64,000 nt of DNA, from contig DAML01000030.1 in NCBI GenBank assembly GCA_002497075.1, forward strand, positions 52,698-116,697, in the 5' to 3' direction. Within the stretch, counting starts at the first letter, position 1, and the number at the start of each line of letters is the position of its first letter. Below, one piece after another: positions 1 through 8,035 of this stretch. The position numbers were made by a program, and so were the translations under genes. The notes under the pieces were generated by a model. The model had not been told where the DNA came from. It worked only from the letters and a program-made list of their open reading frames with translations, and did no database searches. This DNA comes from Methanomassiliicoccaceae archaeon UBA472. Its GTDB lineage: Archaea > Thermoplasmatota > Thermoplasmata > Methanomassiliicoccales > UBA472.

Positions 1-573
1 GGCCAGGGCGTCCCTCTCGTTCCGGATCAGCGCCACGACCTTCCCCTGGCTGCCCATTGGAAGCCCTCCCGGACCGTCCAGGTACTCACTGAACACATAC
101 GCCCGCTTGTCCCTTACCTCGACGTATACGGTCAGGTCGGGATGATGCAGGTCCACCCGCACGCCGCGATGCCTATGAGCCTCGTATATCTCCTCGCCGG
201 CCTGCGCGGCCAGCTGCATGCTGGTGTACTGGTGCACGCCGTTCCGGCGAGCTTCCACTCTGAACGTGGAATCGTCCTTCATCAACGGAGTGGCGACCTC
301 AAGCGCCAGGCGCCGGATGTCCTTCACGTCCGAGGTGCATTCCTGGACGTGGCTCAGGGAGGATATCCCGAAGACGCGTCTGAGCACCGGGGCGGCCTCT
401 TCCGGCCGATCGGTGGTCACGAAAAGGCGCCCGTACTGGCTTTCCACGAACGCTTCCAGCCTCTCCCGGGCCAGGGCGGCCATCATGTTGTAGGTGAGCA
501 CCTTCTCGAAGTAACGGCGCACGCCAGGGCTCTTCAAACCCATCTCCGCGTACCTGACCAGCAGCAGGCCCAT
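1..573 (-). CDS. thiI: tRNA 4-thiouridine synthase ThiI, N-terminal part (runs off the left edge)
   Basis: This is the N-terminal 191 residues of a gene that continues beyond base 1. ThiI moves sulfur from a persulfide carrier to uridine 8 of tRNA. The opening MGLLLVRYAEMGLKS matches the usual start of the ThiI ferredoxin-like domain, a THUMP region follows, and YLDGPGGLPMGSQGK near the edge is the segment just before the PP-loop. The PP-loop and any rhodanese domain lie outside the window. An upstream in-frame ATG at 606 would add 11 residues. I prefer the ATG at 573 because a TTTATAA box lies 26 nt before it, the leaderless spacing seen elsewhere here. The family call is firm and the start is moderately sure. 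Confidence 0.85.
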   Translation of the reverse strand, partial: MGLLLVRYAEMGLKSPGVRRYFEKVLTYNMMAALARERLEAFVESQYGRLFVTTDRPEEAAPVLRRVFGISSLSHVQECTSDVKDIRRLALEVATPLMKDDSTFRVEARRNGVHQYTSMQLAAQAGEEIYEAHRHRGVRVDLHHPDLTVYVEVRDKRAYVFSEYLDGPGGLPMGSQGKVVALIRNERDALA

Positions 574-595
574 GTCCCTTTCATGTAGCCCGGGG

Positions 596-602
596 TTATA
601 AA
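596..602 (-). promoter_or_regulatory. TATA box of thiI
   Basis: TTTATAA on the minus strand is centred 26 nt before the ATG at 573. This is the spacing expected for an archaeal TATA box feeding a leaderless transcript, and it supports the shorter thiI start. Confidence 0.55.
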
Positions 603-618
603 CCATTCTCCCGCTAGC

Positions 619-630
619 ATTATGTCCTAG
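619..630 (+). promoter_or_regulatory. Core promoter ATTATG-T-CCTAG of the TSUP gene
   Basis: The AT-rich ATTATG is centred 27.5 nt before the ATG at 649 and is followed directly by TCCTAG. The same string with the same spacing occurs before the GNAT gene starting at 10839 on the minus strand. It therefore looks like a TATA-variant promoter for a leaderless transcript. Confidence 0.5.
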
Positions 631-648
631 TCAGGCCATCGCCACGCG

Positions 649-1494
649 ATGGAAACGCTGGTGCTGCTGCTGATCGCCCTCCTTTGCATGAGCGCCGGCG
701 CCATCGGGGCGCTGATGGGCATCGGCGGGGGATTGATCATAATCCCGTTGCTGACATTGGGCTTCGGACTGCCTATGCAGGAGGCCATCGGAGCCAGCCT
801 CATCGGCGTCATCGCCACGTCCACCGGCGCTGCCTCCAAGTACGTGAAGCAAGGCCTTACCAATGTACGTCTGGCGTTGTTCCTGGAGATGTCCACAACC
901 GTCGGTTCGATCATCGGCGCTCTCATCGCCGTGTACACCAACCAGACAGTGCTGTTCCTGATGTTCTCCATGCTGCTGGTGTACGCCGGGTACACCATGC
1001 TGCGCCGCACCGAGGTGCTCTTCTCCCCGGAGGAGGCCGAGGCGGCGGGACAGATGGTCGACCTGTCCTGCCAGTACGTTGACCCCAGGAGCAGCTGCGA
1101 GGTCAGTTACGGCGTGAAGGGGCTGAAGAAAGGGCTGGCCTACAGCAGCGTGGCCGGAATGCTTTCCGGACTTTTGGGGGTCGGCGGCGGTCTCGTCAAG
1201 GTGCCGGTGATGAACGTGTGCATGTGCGTTCCGCTGAAGGCGGCCGCGGCCACCAGCAACTTCATGATCGGGGTGACCGCTCTCACGGGAGCTATAATAT
1301 TCTACGGCCACGGGCTGCTGAACGCCTACCTCTGCGGGGCGGTGGCGTTAGGGACCTTCGCCGGAGCGTACGTGGGAACGATGCTCATGGCCAGGTACTC
1401 GGCGAGCGACCTGCGCAAGTGGTTCTCCGTACTGCTGTTCATCGTGGCCGTGACCATGGTCTTGAAGGCCTTCGGCCTGTGGGGTGGTGCCTGA
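649..1494 (+). CDS. TSUP (TauE/SafE) family anion exporter
   Basis: A 281-residue polytopic membrane protein of the TauE/SafE (formerly DUF81) family. Characterised members move sulfite, sulfoacetate or other sulfur-containing organic anions. Two glycine-rich repeats mark the internal duplication: GIGGGLIIIP near residue 25 and GVGGGLVKVP near residue 176. About eight membrane helices are visible and the length is normal. The stop codon overlaps the ATG of the next gene (ATGA-type), so the two are co-translated. The promoter box 27 nt upstream supports the start at 649. The substrate cannot be read from the sequence. Confidence 0.88.
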   Translation: METLVLLLIALLCMSAGAIGALMGIGGGLIIIPLLTLGFGLPMQEAIGASLIGVIATSTGAASKYVKQGLTNVRLALFLEMSTTVGSIIGALIAVYTNQTVLFLMFSMLLVYAGYTMLRRTEVLFSPEEAEAAGQMVDLSCQYVDPRSSCEVSYGVKGLKKGLAYSSVAGMLSGLLGVGGGLVKVPVMNVCMCVPLKAAAATSNFMIGVTALTGAIIFYGHGLLNAYLCGAVALGTFAGAYVGTMLMARYSASDLRKWFSVLLFIVAVTMVLKAFGLWGGA

Positions 1495-1832
1495 TGCCCC
1501 CGCAAAAGATGTTGTGCTCCGTGGTGCACCCCATCCTGCGCTGGGGCATGGTCCTGAGCCTGGTGTTTATGTTCTTCGGCCTGGCATTGGGGATATTCAC
1601 CGGAGCGGAGGAAGCCTCGGTGCTACCGCTGGATAAGATACCATCACGGCTGCTGGACCTGGACCCGGCGGCGTTCCTCACCCTGGGCATCGTGCTCCTC
1701 ATCGCCACCCCGCTGACCAGGGTGTTCGGGGCGCTGTGCGTTTTCATCAGGGAGCGCGATCGCAAGTTCATCCTGGTGTCCCTGGCGGTGCTGCTGTCGG
1801 TGGCGCTCGCCGTCATCCTGGGGGCGGCCTGA
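1494..1832 (+). CDS. DUF1634 membrane protein, partner of the TSUP exporter
   Basis: A 112-residue protein with three hydrophobic segments. It matches the small DUF1634 family, which in many archaea and bacteria lies directly after a TSUP gene. Here the ATG overlaps the TSUP stop. A subunit or accessory role in the exporter is inferred from that coupling, and no biochemical function is established. An arginine-rich loop (RERDRKF) precedes the last helix. Confidence 0.75.
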   Translation: MPPQKMLCSVVHPILRWGMVLSLVFMFFGLALGIFTGAEEASVLPLDKIPSRLLDLDPAAFLTLGIVLLIATPLTRVFGALCVFIRERDRKFILVSLAVLLSVALAVILGAA

Positions 1833-1867
1833 GCATCGTCATCTGTGGAACCGCATAGTATATCCAC

Positions 1868-3223
1868 ATGGGCCTACAATCCCCTGTGGACATGGCCAAG
1901 GACGGGCTCAAGGACGAACACTGGTACTATTCGTTCCTTCCCTACAACATATCGGGAGGAAGCACCAACGCCCTGATCCCCCTCTTCATAACCGAGGGGC
2001 TGAAGGGCACGGTGGCCCAGGTGGGCATAGTCAGCGCAGCCACTTCCCTGGCCTCGGTGCCGGCCGGCATCATGTGGGGCAATCTATCGGACACCTCCAA
2101 GCGCCGCGTGCCGTTCGTTCTGGCAGGCTTTCTCGGCGTGGCCTTCTCCCTGATCTTGATGGGATTGTCGCAGAGCATCTCCGAGTACTACATCGCCAAC
2201 TTCATCTTCGGCTTCCTGGGGGCGGCCATCGCCCCGGTGGGCACGGTCATGGTGCTGGAATGCTTCCGCAAGGACGAGTGGCCGAAGAGGCTGGGAGATT
2301 TCAGCAAGGTCGGTGGCATAGGGTGGGTGATCGGACTATTACTTGGCACGCTCTGGCTCATGGCCTTCCCGTCCGATGCGGACGCCAACCCCATGCGGGC
2401 TCTGTTCATTCTGGCCGGCGCTTTAGGTTTCCTGTCGGTGTTCCTGGGCTGGCGCTACATGAAGGAGCCGGTGGAGAAGCTCAGCCGCCATCAGCTTCCT
2501 CCGATGGAGCTGCTGAGGTCGCCGTCGTACCTGATGGAGAAGCTGCGTTTCATGCCGCAGCGCCTGCTCTACGTCGTGGAGATGTCGCAGAAGAACCTGT
2601 ATCTGAGGAACTTCCCGACGAACCTCCGGAGATACTACGCGGTGGTGTTCCTGGCCTTCACCGGCTTCCTGTGCTTTTACGTGGCGTTGCCGACCTATCT
2701 CGCCCGAACCGTCGGGATGAGCAGCGCCGAGGTGTTCGCGGTGTATCTGGCCAGTTCCTTCGTGTCCGCACTGCTCTATTCCAGGGCCGGTGGGCTGGTG
2801 GAGAGGTTCGGCGGAAGAAAGGTCCAGACCTTTGCCTTCGGATTGCGCGTGCTCATATTCCCCTCCTTCTTCCTGGTCACGTTATTACCGTTGGACCTCG
2901 GGGGCATATTCGTCCTGATGTGCATACTGAGCGGCCTGGCCGGCATGTGCTGGGCCCTGCTGGCCGTGGCCGGGGACGCCCTGGTGGCCAAGATGTCCTA
3001 CCGGTCCTTCCGCAGCCAGTCCATGGGCATGTACTCCTCCGTCCGTGGTGTTTCCACCATCATCGGCTCGCTATTCGGCGGGCTGGTGGCCCAGTACTTC
3101 GGTTACGTGGCGCTGTTCCTGCTGTCGTCGCTGTTCATAATCTGCGCCCTGGTCCTGCTGTTCTCCACCAACGTGGAAGGGGTGGCGGACGATCTCGGCA
3201 CCGACGTGTGCCTAGAGCAGTGA
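1868..3223 (+). CDS. Major facilitator superfamily transporter
   Basis: A 451-residue membrane protein with about twelve hydrophobic segments. An MFS motif-A-like loop, GNLSDTSKRRVP, lies near residue 71 between helices 2 and 3, and a related GGLVERFGGRK loop occurs in the second half. The central loop is long (about residues 200-250) and charged. The ATG at 1868 follows an AT-rich TAGTATA about 10 nt upstream. The last 12 nt overlap the end of the convergent flavodoxin gene. Drug or metabolite export is typical of such carriers, but the substrate is not evident. Confidence 0.85.
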   Translation: MGLQSPVDMAKDGLKDEHWYYSFLPYNISGGSTNALIPLFITEGLKGTVAQVGIVSAATSLASVPAGIMWGNLSDTSKRRVPFVLAGFLGVAFSLILMGLSQSISEYYIANFIFGFLGAAIAPVGTVMVLECFRKDEWPKRLGDFSKVGGIGWVIGLLLGTLWLMAFPSDADANPMRALFILAGALGFLSVFLGWRYMKEPVEKLSRHQLPPMELLRSPSYLMEKLRFMPQRLLYVVEMSQKNLYLRNFPTNLRRYYAVVFLAFTGFLCFYVALPTYLARTVGMSSAEVFAVYLASSFVSALLYSRAGGLVERFGGRKVQTFAFGLRVLIFPSFFLVTLLPLDLGGIFVLMCILSGLAGMCWALLAVAGDALVAKMSYRSFRSQSMGMYSSVRGVSTIIGSLFGGLVAQYFGYVALFLLSSLFIICALVLLFSTNVEGVADDLGTDVCLEQ

Positions 3224-3649
3224 GGCGATGGTGCGCCCGAGCTGCCTGGCCTTTTCGTCCTCGCCCTGGCGCAACTCGCTTCCCTCTACGACGAAGTGCT
3301 GCGGCGCCATCAAAGGCCGCATCCCAGCCTTGACCAGCATGCGATGCGTCTTATCGGCGGCGCCCGAGTGCATGTTCTCGTAACGAGTGTCGAAGGCAAC
3401 AAAATCGTGGTCGCTGCCGGCGTCCTTCGCGGCATTGCGAAGCAAGGTGTTGAAACGGAACGGGGCTCGCCCCCAGTGGGTCGGCGAACCTATCACCCAT
3501 AGCGGAACGCCGACAAAATCCTCCTCTCCGGAGACGGACTGCCGACGGCACGATACCTCGTGGCCGGACGCGCTCAGTTCATCAGCGATCAGCTGGGACA
3601 TCCTCTCGGTGTTGCCGTATTTGGTATCGTAAATGACCAGTATGTGCAT
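3212..3649 (-). CDS. Flavodoxin-like protein
   Basis: A 145-residue single-domain flavodoxin fold. The FMN phosphate loop YDTKYGNTERM lies at residues 8-18 directly after the first beta strand. Further on, GSPTHWGRAPFRFN corresponds to the flavin-contacting loop. It probably carries electrons between redox enzymes in the cytoplasm. No redox gene sits beside it, so the partner is unknown. The gene ends with TAG and converges with the MFS gene. Confidence 0.88.
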   Translation of the reverse strand: MHILVIYDTKYGNTERMSQLIADELSASGHEVSCRRQSVSGEEDFVGVPLWVIGSPTHWGRAPFRFNTLLRNAAKDAGSDHDFVAFDTRYENMHSGAADKTHRMLVKAGMRPLMAPQHFVVEGSELRQGEDEKARQLGRTIASLL

Positions 3650-3830
3650 CCTATCTTCCCCAATATGCGCACTCGTTCATACATTACTTGCTGTCCCTGG
3701 CGCTGAACGTTGGTGCCCCTACCAAAATTTCAAATAAGTCCATCCTAGTCATCAACTAGCCAACGGGTCCGATCGTCACGGGGACAGACAGGTCCGTTCT
3801 GGTCGGGGAAGGGGATGGACCACGGGGAGA

Positions 3831-4850
3831 ATGAGCCTTGGCACCAAGATACGGCTGGGCATTTCCATAGCCCTCATCGTACTGGTAGTGCTGGCCTCCA
3901 ACCCGGAGGAGGTCTGGATCGCCCTCAACGGCATCAGATATGAGCTGATAATCCTGGTCGTGGTGCTGTACCTGGTGAACCTGGTGTTCAAGGCCTACCG
4001 CTGGGGAGTGCTGATGAGGCACGCCGGGTACGAGATATCATTCCGCACCATATTCGCCGCCTTCTCGTTATCCCAGGCCATAAACAACCTCATACCCGGA
4101 CGGGTGGTCGGCGAAACGTCCCGCATCATCGAGTTGAACACCCGCAAAGGGGTGGCCGTCGGAAAGGGACTGGCCTCCGTGGTGACCGAGAGGATAATGG
4201 ACTTCGCCTTCCTGACCATACTAACCGTCACTAGCCTGTTCCTGCTGCTGGCGCACATCGTCGAGGAGTTCCGCGGGTACCTCATGTTCCTGGTGGTCCT
4301 GATGGTCCTGGCCAATCTCCTGTTCATCTACATACTGGCACGTCCCAAGCTATTGTTGAGGATGGGTGGCTGGAGTGCCCGGATGGCATCCAAGGTCTTC
4401 AAGGGGGACAAGGGCGAAAAGCTGTCCGGCAAGCTGATGGACACCGTGGTCTCCTTCAACGAGGCATTGAGCTACAAGGGCAACTGGAAGAGATTGGCCT
4501 GGCCGGCGGTGCTCACGGCGGTCATATGGGCCAACGAGATCGTTCGGCTTTACCTGATCATAGAGGCCCTGGGCGTGGACGTTTCCATGGTGGCGGTCAT
4601 CGCCTCCGCCAGCCTGGCGTCCCTTAGCCAAGTGGTGCTCACCGCCGGAAGCGGAAACGTTCTGATGTCCTCGGCGGTGTTCACCGCCAGCGGGCTCGAT
4701 CCGCACGTGGCGGCGACCGCAGGGCTTTTAAGTGCGATAACCTCTATCTGGCTGTCCGTGCCGGTCAGCATGCTAGCCATGTACATTGACCAGCGCGTCA
4801 GGCCCTCCTCCAGCAAGGGGACTGACAAGAACAAGAGGGGATTCAACTGA
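3831..4850 (+). CDS. UPF0104 / LPG-synthase-type flippase-like membrane protein
   Basis: A 339-residue membrane protein with seven to eight hydrophobic segments. The early NLVFKAYRWGVLMR and the NNLIPGRVVGETSRI segment are characteristic of the lysylphosphatidylglycerol-synthase transmembrane region family. In archaea these proteins often sit beside glycosyltransferases and are thought to help flip or build glycolipids. That fits the GT2 and GT-C genes that follow without a gap. A GGGGAGA ribosome-binding site directly precedes the ATG at 3831. The flippase role is an inference from family and context. Confidence 0.8.
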   Translation: MSLGTKIRLGISIALIVLVVLASNPEEVWIALNGIRYELIILVVVLYLVNLVFKAYRWGVLMRHAGYEISFRTIFAAFSLSQAINNLIPGRVVGETSRIIELNTRKGVAVGKGLASVVTERIMDFAFLTILTVTSLFLLLAHIVEEFRGYLMFLVVLMVLANLLFIYILARPKLLLRMGGWSARMASKVFKGDKGEKLSGKLMDTVVSFNEALSYKGNWKRLAWPAVLTAVIWANEIVRLYLIIEALGVDVSMVAVIASASLASLSQVVLTAGSGNVLMSSAVFTASGLDPHVAATAGLLSAITSIWLSVPVSMLAMYIDQRVRPSSSKGTDKNKRGFN

Positions 4851-5569
4851 AGTGCACCACCGTCTTGATGCTCAAGAACGAGGAAGGGAACGTGGGACCG
4901 CTCACCGAGGACATCCTGGCGGTCTACGCTGACAGGAACATAGACGGGGAGGTCCTCCTCATCGACGATGGCAGCAGCGACCGCTCCGGCGAGATATGCG
5001 ACCAATTGGCCAAGGACCATTCGAACGTGAGGGCGGTCCATCACGAGAAGAACCTAGGTCGTTCATACGCCATCCGCACCGGGTTCCAACAGGCCAAGGG
5101 CGACGTGGTCATAATCATGGACGCCGACCGTCAATACGAACCAAAGCAGATACCTCTATTCCTTTCCAAGATGGACGAGGGTTTCGACGTGGTCACCGGC
5201 TGGAGGCGGGAGCGCACAGATACGTTCATCCGTCGCTTCATCTCCAAAACCTACAACCGTTTCATCATCCGCAGCAAGTTCAAATTGCAGATAAAGGACC
5301 AGAACAGCGGGTTCAAGGCGTTCCGTAGGGAGAAGGCGGTGGCCATGGGCTTCGATCCCGAGGGCTACCAGGGGCTGCACCGTTTCATACTTCCGTTGGC
5401 CGCGCTCAAGGGCATGAAGATCGCCGAGGTGCCGATCGTCCATTACGATCGTCCTTCAGGCAAATCCTACATCAAGTTCTATACCGTCCCCTTCATCACC
5501 CTGCGCGACTTCTCCAAGTTCAAGAAGGACCACAAGGAGGAGATCGCCGCCCTCCGTCAGAAGGGTTAG
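4847..5569 (+). CDS. Family 2 glycosyltransferase (dolichyl-phosphate sugar synthase-like)
   Basis: A GT-A fold enzyme of about 240 residues. It likely transfers a sugar from a nucleotide donor to a polyprenyl phosphate on the inner face of the membrane. Visible are VLMLKNEEGNV (first strand), LIDDGSSDRS, the metal-binding MDADRQYEP near residue 90, and GFKAFRREKA. The first ATG (4868) would cut off the first strand of the fold. The CTG at 4847 restores it, gives a CTGA overlap with the upstream stop, and has GAGGGG six nt before it, so I propose a CTG start. It has no C-terminal membrane helices; the next gene may supply that function. Confidence 0.85.
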   Translation: MKCTTVLMLKNEEGNVGPLTEDILAVYADRNIDGEVLLIDDGSSDRSGEICDQLAKDHSNVRAVHHEKNLGRSYAIRTGFQQAKGDVVIIMDADRQYEPKQIPLFLSKMDEGFDVVTGWRRERTDTFIRRFISKTYNRFIIRSKFKLQIKDQNSGFKAFRREKAVAMGFDPEGYQGLHRFILPLAALKGMKIAEVPIVHYDRPSGKSYIKFYTVPFITLRDFSKFKKDHKEEIAALRQKG

Positions 5570-5572
5570 TGC

Positions 5573-6769
5573 ATGCCCAGCATGGCGAAGCGTTTTGATG
5601 GTATCCTAATAAAGATAGGCGCCCTGTCGCCCGGGCGCAAGCTCTTGCTCTACGCGGCGATCGCTTTGCTCGTCTACGGCACGATGATCGTCGCCGACAA
5701 CGCCTTCCTCATGTCGGCCATAGATCCCGACCTGTCGCATCCGGACATGGATGTGTACCGGGCGAGAACGCAGACCATCCTGGACGGAGGGCTGCTCTAT
5801 CGCGACGTGCACACCGAGACCCCGCCGGTGATCAACTACATACTGGTGCCTGCGCAGCTGCTGGGAGGAGCGGATTACGACTGGGTATGGAGCGCCTACT
5901 TCTCGCTGTTCGCCTTCCTGCTTTCCGCGTTCATGTATCTGGGTTTGCGCCACCTGGACGAGAACAAGGCGTACTTCGCTGGCATGATCGTTCTGCTCTC
6001 ACCGTACACCATAGTGGAATCAGGCACCGGGGAGGACGAATCGATAGTGGCCTTCATCTTCATGCTGGCCGTAGTTCTCATGCTCATCAAGCGGCATAAC
6101 ACCGCCTCCGCCGCCATCGGCGTAGGCGTCTGGACCAAGATGTTCCCGATACTCCTTTTCCCGGTGCACTTCCTGCAGCAGCGGGATTGGAAGGGGCGGA
6201 TCACGTCCGTCCTCTTCCTGGGGCTCGCCACAGGGCTGATCGCCCTACCCTTCGTGGTCATGTGCTGGGACGATTTCTCCTTCTTCCTGAACTTCTATTT
6301 CCTGGGGGAGGAGGGAAGGCCGACCGGTGGGCACTCCATATGGCACTTCCTGTACATGGGCGGATGGAACCTGCCGAGCATCGTTCAGCTAGCCATACTC
6401 GGCGGGGCCATGGCCTTCGCCTACCTCTACCCTTACTACAAGAAGATGCCAGTATGGCAGAGCGTCACCCTGATGCTCATGACCTTCTTCATCTTCTACC
6501 CTAAGGTGCACGGCGGATACTGGATCATGCTGGTCGCTCTGCTCTCTATCTGGGCGGTGCAGGACCGGCGGATCTGGATCAGGACCTTCTTCGCCTTCGT
6601 GCCGATGATACTGGCCACCATGCTCGCCCAGGGCGAGACGAAAGCCCCGCCGGTGGAGTTCTACGGCAGCTGGCTGCTGGGGTTCTTCCTAGCGCTGATC
6701 GGCCTTATCATGTTCATCGACGCGGTGCGCCTAGCATTGAAGCAGCCGGCCTTCACCGATAAAGCGTAG
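5573..6769 (+). CDS. GT-C fold membrane glycosyltransferase (GT87/DUF2029-like)
   Basis: A 398-residue polytopic protein with nine to eleven hydrophobic segments. After helix 1 an extracytoplasmic loop carries MDVYRARTQTILDGG and the TETPPV motif typical of polyprenyl-phosphate-dependent mannosyltransferases of the GT-C superfamily. The gene starts 4 nt after the GT2 stop, which is consistent with an operon of flippase, lipid-sugar synthase and integral transferase. Its product is probably a membrane glycolipid or protein glycan. The exact sugar and acceptor are unknown. Confidence 0.72.
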   Translation: MPSMAKRFDGILIKIGALSPGRKLLLYAAIALLVYGTMIVADNAFLMSAIDPDLSHPDMDVYRARTQTILDGGLLYRDVHTETPPVINYILVPAQLLGGADYDWVWSAYFSLFAFLLSAFMYLGLRHLDENKAYFAGMIVLLSPYTIVESGTGEDESIVAFIFMLAVVLMLIKRHNTASAAIGVGVWTKMFPILLFPVHFLQQRDWKGRITSVLFLGLATGLIALPFVVMCWDDFSFFLNFYFLGEEGRPTGGHSIWHFLYMGGWNLPSIVQLAILGGAMAFAYLYPYYKKMPVWQSVTLMLMTFFIFYPKVHGGYWIMLVALLSIWAVQDRRIWIRTFFAFVPMILATMLAQGETKAPPVEFYGSWLLGFFLALIGLIMFIDAVRLALKQPAFTDKA

Positions 6770-6770
6770 C

Positions 6771-7175
6771 TCAGAGCAGGCGCTTTCCCGCTTCCGCCCC
6801 GGAGCGGCAATCGAAGACGTCGGTGATCTTCATGATGAGCAGGCCTTTGCACTCCAGCGTGGGCTTGCGCTCCTTGACCATTTTGTACATCTTCTCATAG
6901 TCCGCACCCTTCTCCACCAGGGTGATGTCGCCCTTCAGCTTCAGGCATCCTGGCACCCCGGCGGTCCATACCAGAAGTGAGACCCGGGGGTTCTCTTTCA
7001 CGTTCTGCAAGGTCTGGTGGAAGAACTGGTTCCCGATCCAGATGGTCTCCGGGTCCATCAAAATAGCCATTCCTATGGGCACCACGTTCGGGTCCCCTTT
7101 CTTGGAGGCGGTGGCTATGGCGAAGTATTTCGTTCCTTTGAAAAGTTCCTGCATCTCTGGGGTGAGCGCGACCAT
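6771..7175 (-). CDS. Pyridoxamine 5'-phosphate oxidase-like flavin-binding protein
   Basis: A 134-residue split-barrel protein. KYFAIATASKKGDPNVVPIG is the usual opening of the PNPOx-like fold, followed by ETIWIGNQFFHQTLQNV and PRVSLLVW. Such small archaeal members bind FMN or F420 and catalyse unknown redox steps. True PdxH residues are not all present, so vitamin B6 synthesis should not be assumed. It converges with the GT-C gene, with one base between the stops. Confidence 0.8.
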   Translation of the reverse strand: MVALTPEMQELFKGTKYFAIATASKKGDPNVVPIGMAILMDPETIWIGNQFFHQTLQNVKENPRVSLLVWTAGVPGCLKLKGDITLVEKGADYEKMYKMVKERKPTLECKGLLIMKITDVFDCRSGAEAGKRLL

Positions 7176-7218
7176 GCCCGTCCATGGCCGTGGTTGATAT
7201 TAATCGATGTCGGGGCGT

Positions 7219-7599
7219 TCAGGCCGTTCGGATATTCTCTACGTTCCTGGCCTTGGTCAACATCTGGAACTTGGATATGCCCTTGGGCAGGACTAGCATC
7301 TCGATGTTCTCGATGGACCTTATCCGTTCGTTGACCAGGGGCCAGTCCAGGTCGTCCTCCAGGGTCAGGCGTTCTATGTTCTGCAGGACCACCGCTCCGT
7401 CCAACGATTCCAGGTCGTTCCGGTTGATAGCGATGTCCTCCATGTTCCCGATGCGGTAGATCTTTCCCTGGTCCTTTTCCAGGTAATCCTTCATGGCCCT
7501 GGTGGCCAGCTCTCCGATGGGCACGCCCTCCAGGGTGGCCTGGGCCGAGAACTTAAGGTACGTCTGGTCGTCGATGCCCCTGATGGTCACGTTGGTCAT
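7219..7599 (-). CDS. Ribbon-helix-helix-like protein with a short repeat C-terminus
   Basis: A 126-residue protein of unknown function. Residues 1-42 (NVTIRGIDDQTYLKFSAQA, then a helix with EGVPIGELATRAM) look like a ribbon-helix-helix DNA-binding unit of the FitA/antitoxin type. The rest holds four spaced copies of x-N-[IMV]-E (GNMEDIAI, QNIERLTL, ENIEMLVL, RNVENIRT) about 20-24 residues apart, resembling a minimal leucine-rich-repeat solenoid. A longer in-frame reading exists upstream, but the ATG at 7599 starts exactly at the domain and lies one base after the stop of the neighbouring gene. There is no toxin gene beside it. Confidence 0.6.
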   Translation of the reverse strand: MTNVTIRGIDDQTYLKFSAQATLEGVPIGELATRAMKDYLEKDQGKIYRIGNMEDIAINRNDLESLDGAVVLQNIERLTLEDDLDWPLVNERIRSIENIEMLVLPKGISKFQMLTKARNVENIRTA

Positions 7600-7600
7600 C

Positions 7601-7909
7601 TCAATGGTCTCCCGCTGAACGCTCTCCCCTATGGTCCAAGGAGGAAATAAAAATGACCTCTCCTCCGATGAGCGCGGCCAATGGCAACAGCGTGACCAGA
7701 TGCCCGTCGATCGCAAGAAGTCCCAGTACCACCGCTCCCATCACCTGCAAGGCCATGCCCAGGGCGGTGGGGCGGCCGGATCCCCTAGTGAACGTCCAGT
7801 TCATACCCTTCCGAACCCTGACCTTCGGTTCGGCATGCAGCGCCCTTATCCCTTCCTCGCTCCTCAGCCACGCGTATTCCGCGTCCCACTTCGCTGGTGT
7901 TATTCTCAC
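7601..7909 (-). CDS. Small two-helix membrane protein, unknown
   Basis: A 102-residue protein whose family I do not recognise. The N-terminal 40 residues are charged and hydrophilic (KWDAEYAWLRSEEG) and two hydrophobic segments follow (about 50-70 and 72-92), so it probably has a cytoplasmic head on a membrane hairpin. It starts with GTG at 7909 and ends one base before the ribbon-helix-helix gene, so the two form an operon. The GTG lies after an AT-rich stretch around 7915-7945. Confidence 0.5.
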   Translation of the reverse strand: MRITPAKWDAEYAWLRSEEGIRALHAEPKVRVRKGMNWTFTRGSGRPTALGMALQVMGAVVLGLLAIDGHLVTLLPLAALIGGEVIFISSLDHRGERSAGDH

Positions 7910-8035
7910 CTATATCACCATAATCACCATATGATTACATGTAGTATTTGTATTTTATTAATTGAGGGAGGTTACGAACTTCTTAAATCCCTGGCAAGGG
8001 CGTAATCGTCACGTAAGATATGGTGGCTGGTTGAT

